The position numbers and the translations under genes are program-made. Source: Cernens ardua (GTDB taxonomy: Bacteria > Pseudomonadota > Gammaproteobacteria > Pseudomonadales > Halomonadaceae). From it: 64,000 bases of DNA. Within the stretch, counting starts at the first letter, position 1. Each line of letters opens with the position of its first letter. Below are positions 63,890 through 64,000 of this stretch, piece by piece. The notes below the pieces were generated by a model. The model did no database searches and was not told the DNA's origin. It was given only the letters and a program-made list of their open reading frames with translations. The stretch is taken from assembly GCF_051251085.1 (NCBI RefSeq), contig NZ_JBPCZH010000004.1, positions 186,001-250,000 on the forward strand. The letters are read 5' to 3'.

Positions 63890-64000
63890 TCGGTATCTCC
63901 TGAGAGCCTTTCTACCTGCGGTGAATGCAGATCTACTCTCCAGCCGGATTGTTTATAAAAATTGTTGTTATGGGCACTGCTCTTTATAGAGGGGGCTTCC

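Overview
The window is a chromosomal segment of a gammaproteobacterium with roughly 50% G+C by eye. The housekeeping gene order resembles the Pseudomonas/Halomonas arrangement: phoU, phoBR, ubiA, a HU gene, recG-oxyR, ridA-spoT-rpoZ-gmk, yicC/rph, crc/pyrE and rep. A ProP osmoprotectant symporter, an OprD-type porin and a Crc-type protein fit a Halomonadaceae-like relative (Halomonas/Zymobacter/Carnimonas group). That placement is inference from synteny and protein resemblance, not from a search.

Layout. 1-8.5 kb: uvrD (5' end cut by the window), phoU without neighbouring pst genes, cysZ, an AmiD lipoprotein amidase, phoBR and ubiA; phoU and phoB each have a well-spaced candidate Pho box. 9-16 kb: HU, an IsdG-like haem-degrading monooxygenase, a glyoxalase-like protein, the oxyR-recG pair and ridA. 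16-30 kb: spoT/rpoZ/gmk, a COG3202-like carrier, yfeH, yicC, rph, hemG, crc diverging from pyrE, a YfaZ-like barrel, and trmL overlapping rep. 30-31.7 kb: a tRNA-Arg(CCG) carrying the stump of a tyrosine integrase and one unrecognised gene, the scar of an integrated element.

31.7-48.7 kb is a metabolic and accessory stretch: a YpfJ metalloprotease, an orphan nucleotidyltransferase, a RecF-like ATPase, proP, a Nudix hydrolase, a secreted alpha/beta hydrolase, a nucleoside deoxyribosyltransferase-like protein, an OprD porin, the arginine-to-putrescine operon aguB-aguA-speA, and a nitroreductase.

48.9-64 kb is a nitrogen-metabolism block. A full urease set (ureD, A, B, C, E, F, G) is interrupted by a GNAT acetyltransferase gene and by a TonB-dependent receptor gene in the opposite orientation. 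Directly after ureG lies a 1204-residue protein that fuses an entire NCS1-type nucleobase permease to a cysteine cluster, a histidine kinase and a receiver. It overlaps a LuxR-type response regulator gene by four bases and faces a stand-alone paralogous NCS1 permease ending in a similar four-cysteine motif. I read this as a transporter-derived nutrient sensor, its regulator and the permease they probably control, next to urease. It is the most interesting system in the window.

Other points worth attention are the Crc-like protein with a degraded exonuclease III active site, inverted DnaA-box-like sequences after rep, perfect palindromes before hup, proP and the 30.7-kb unknown gene, and an orphan terminator at 32.9 kb. 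No CRISPR array, rRNA gene or intact insertion sequence was seen.
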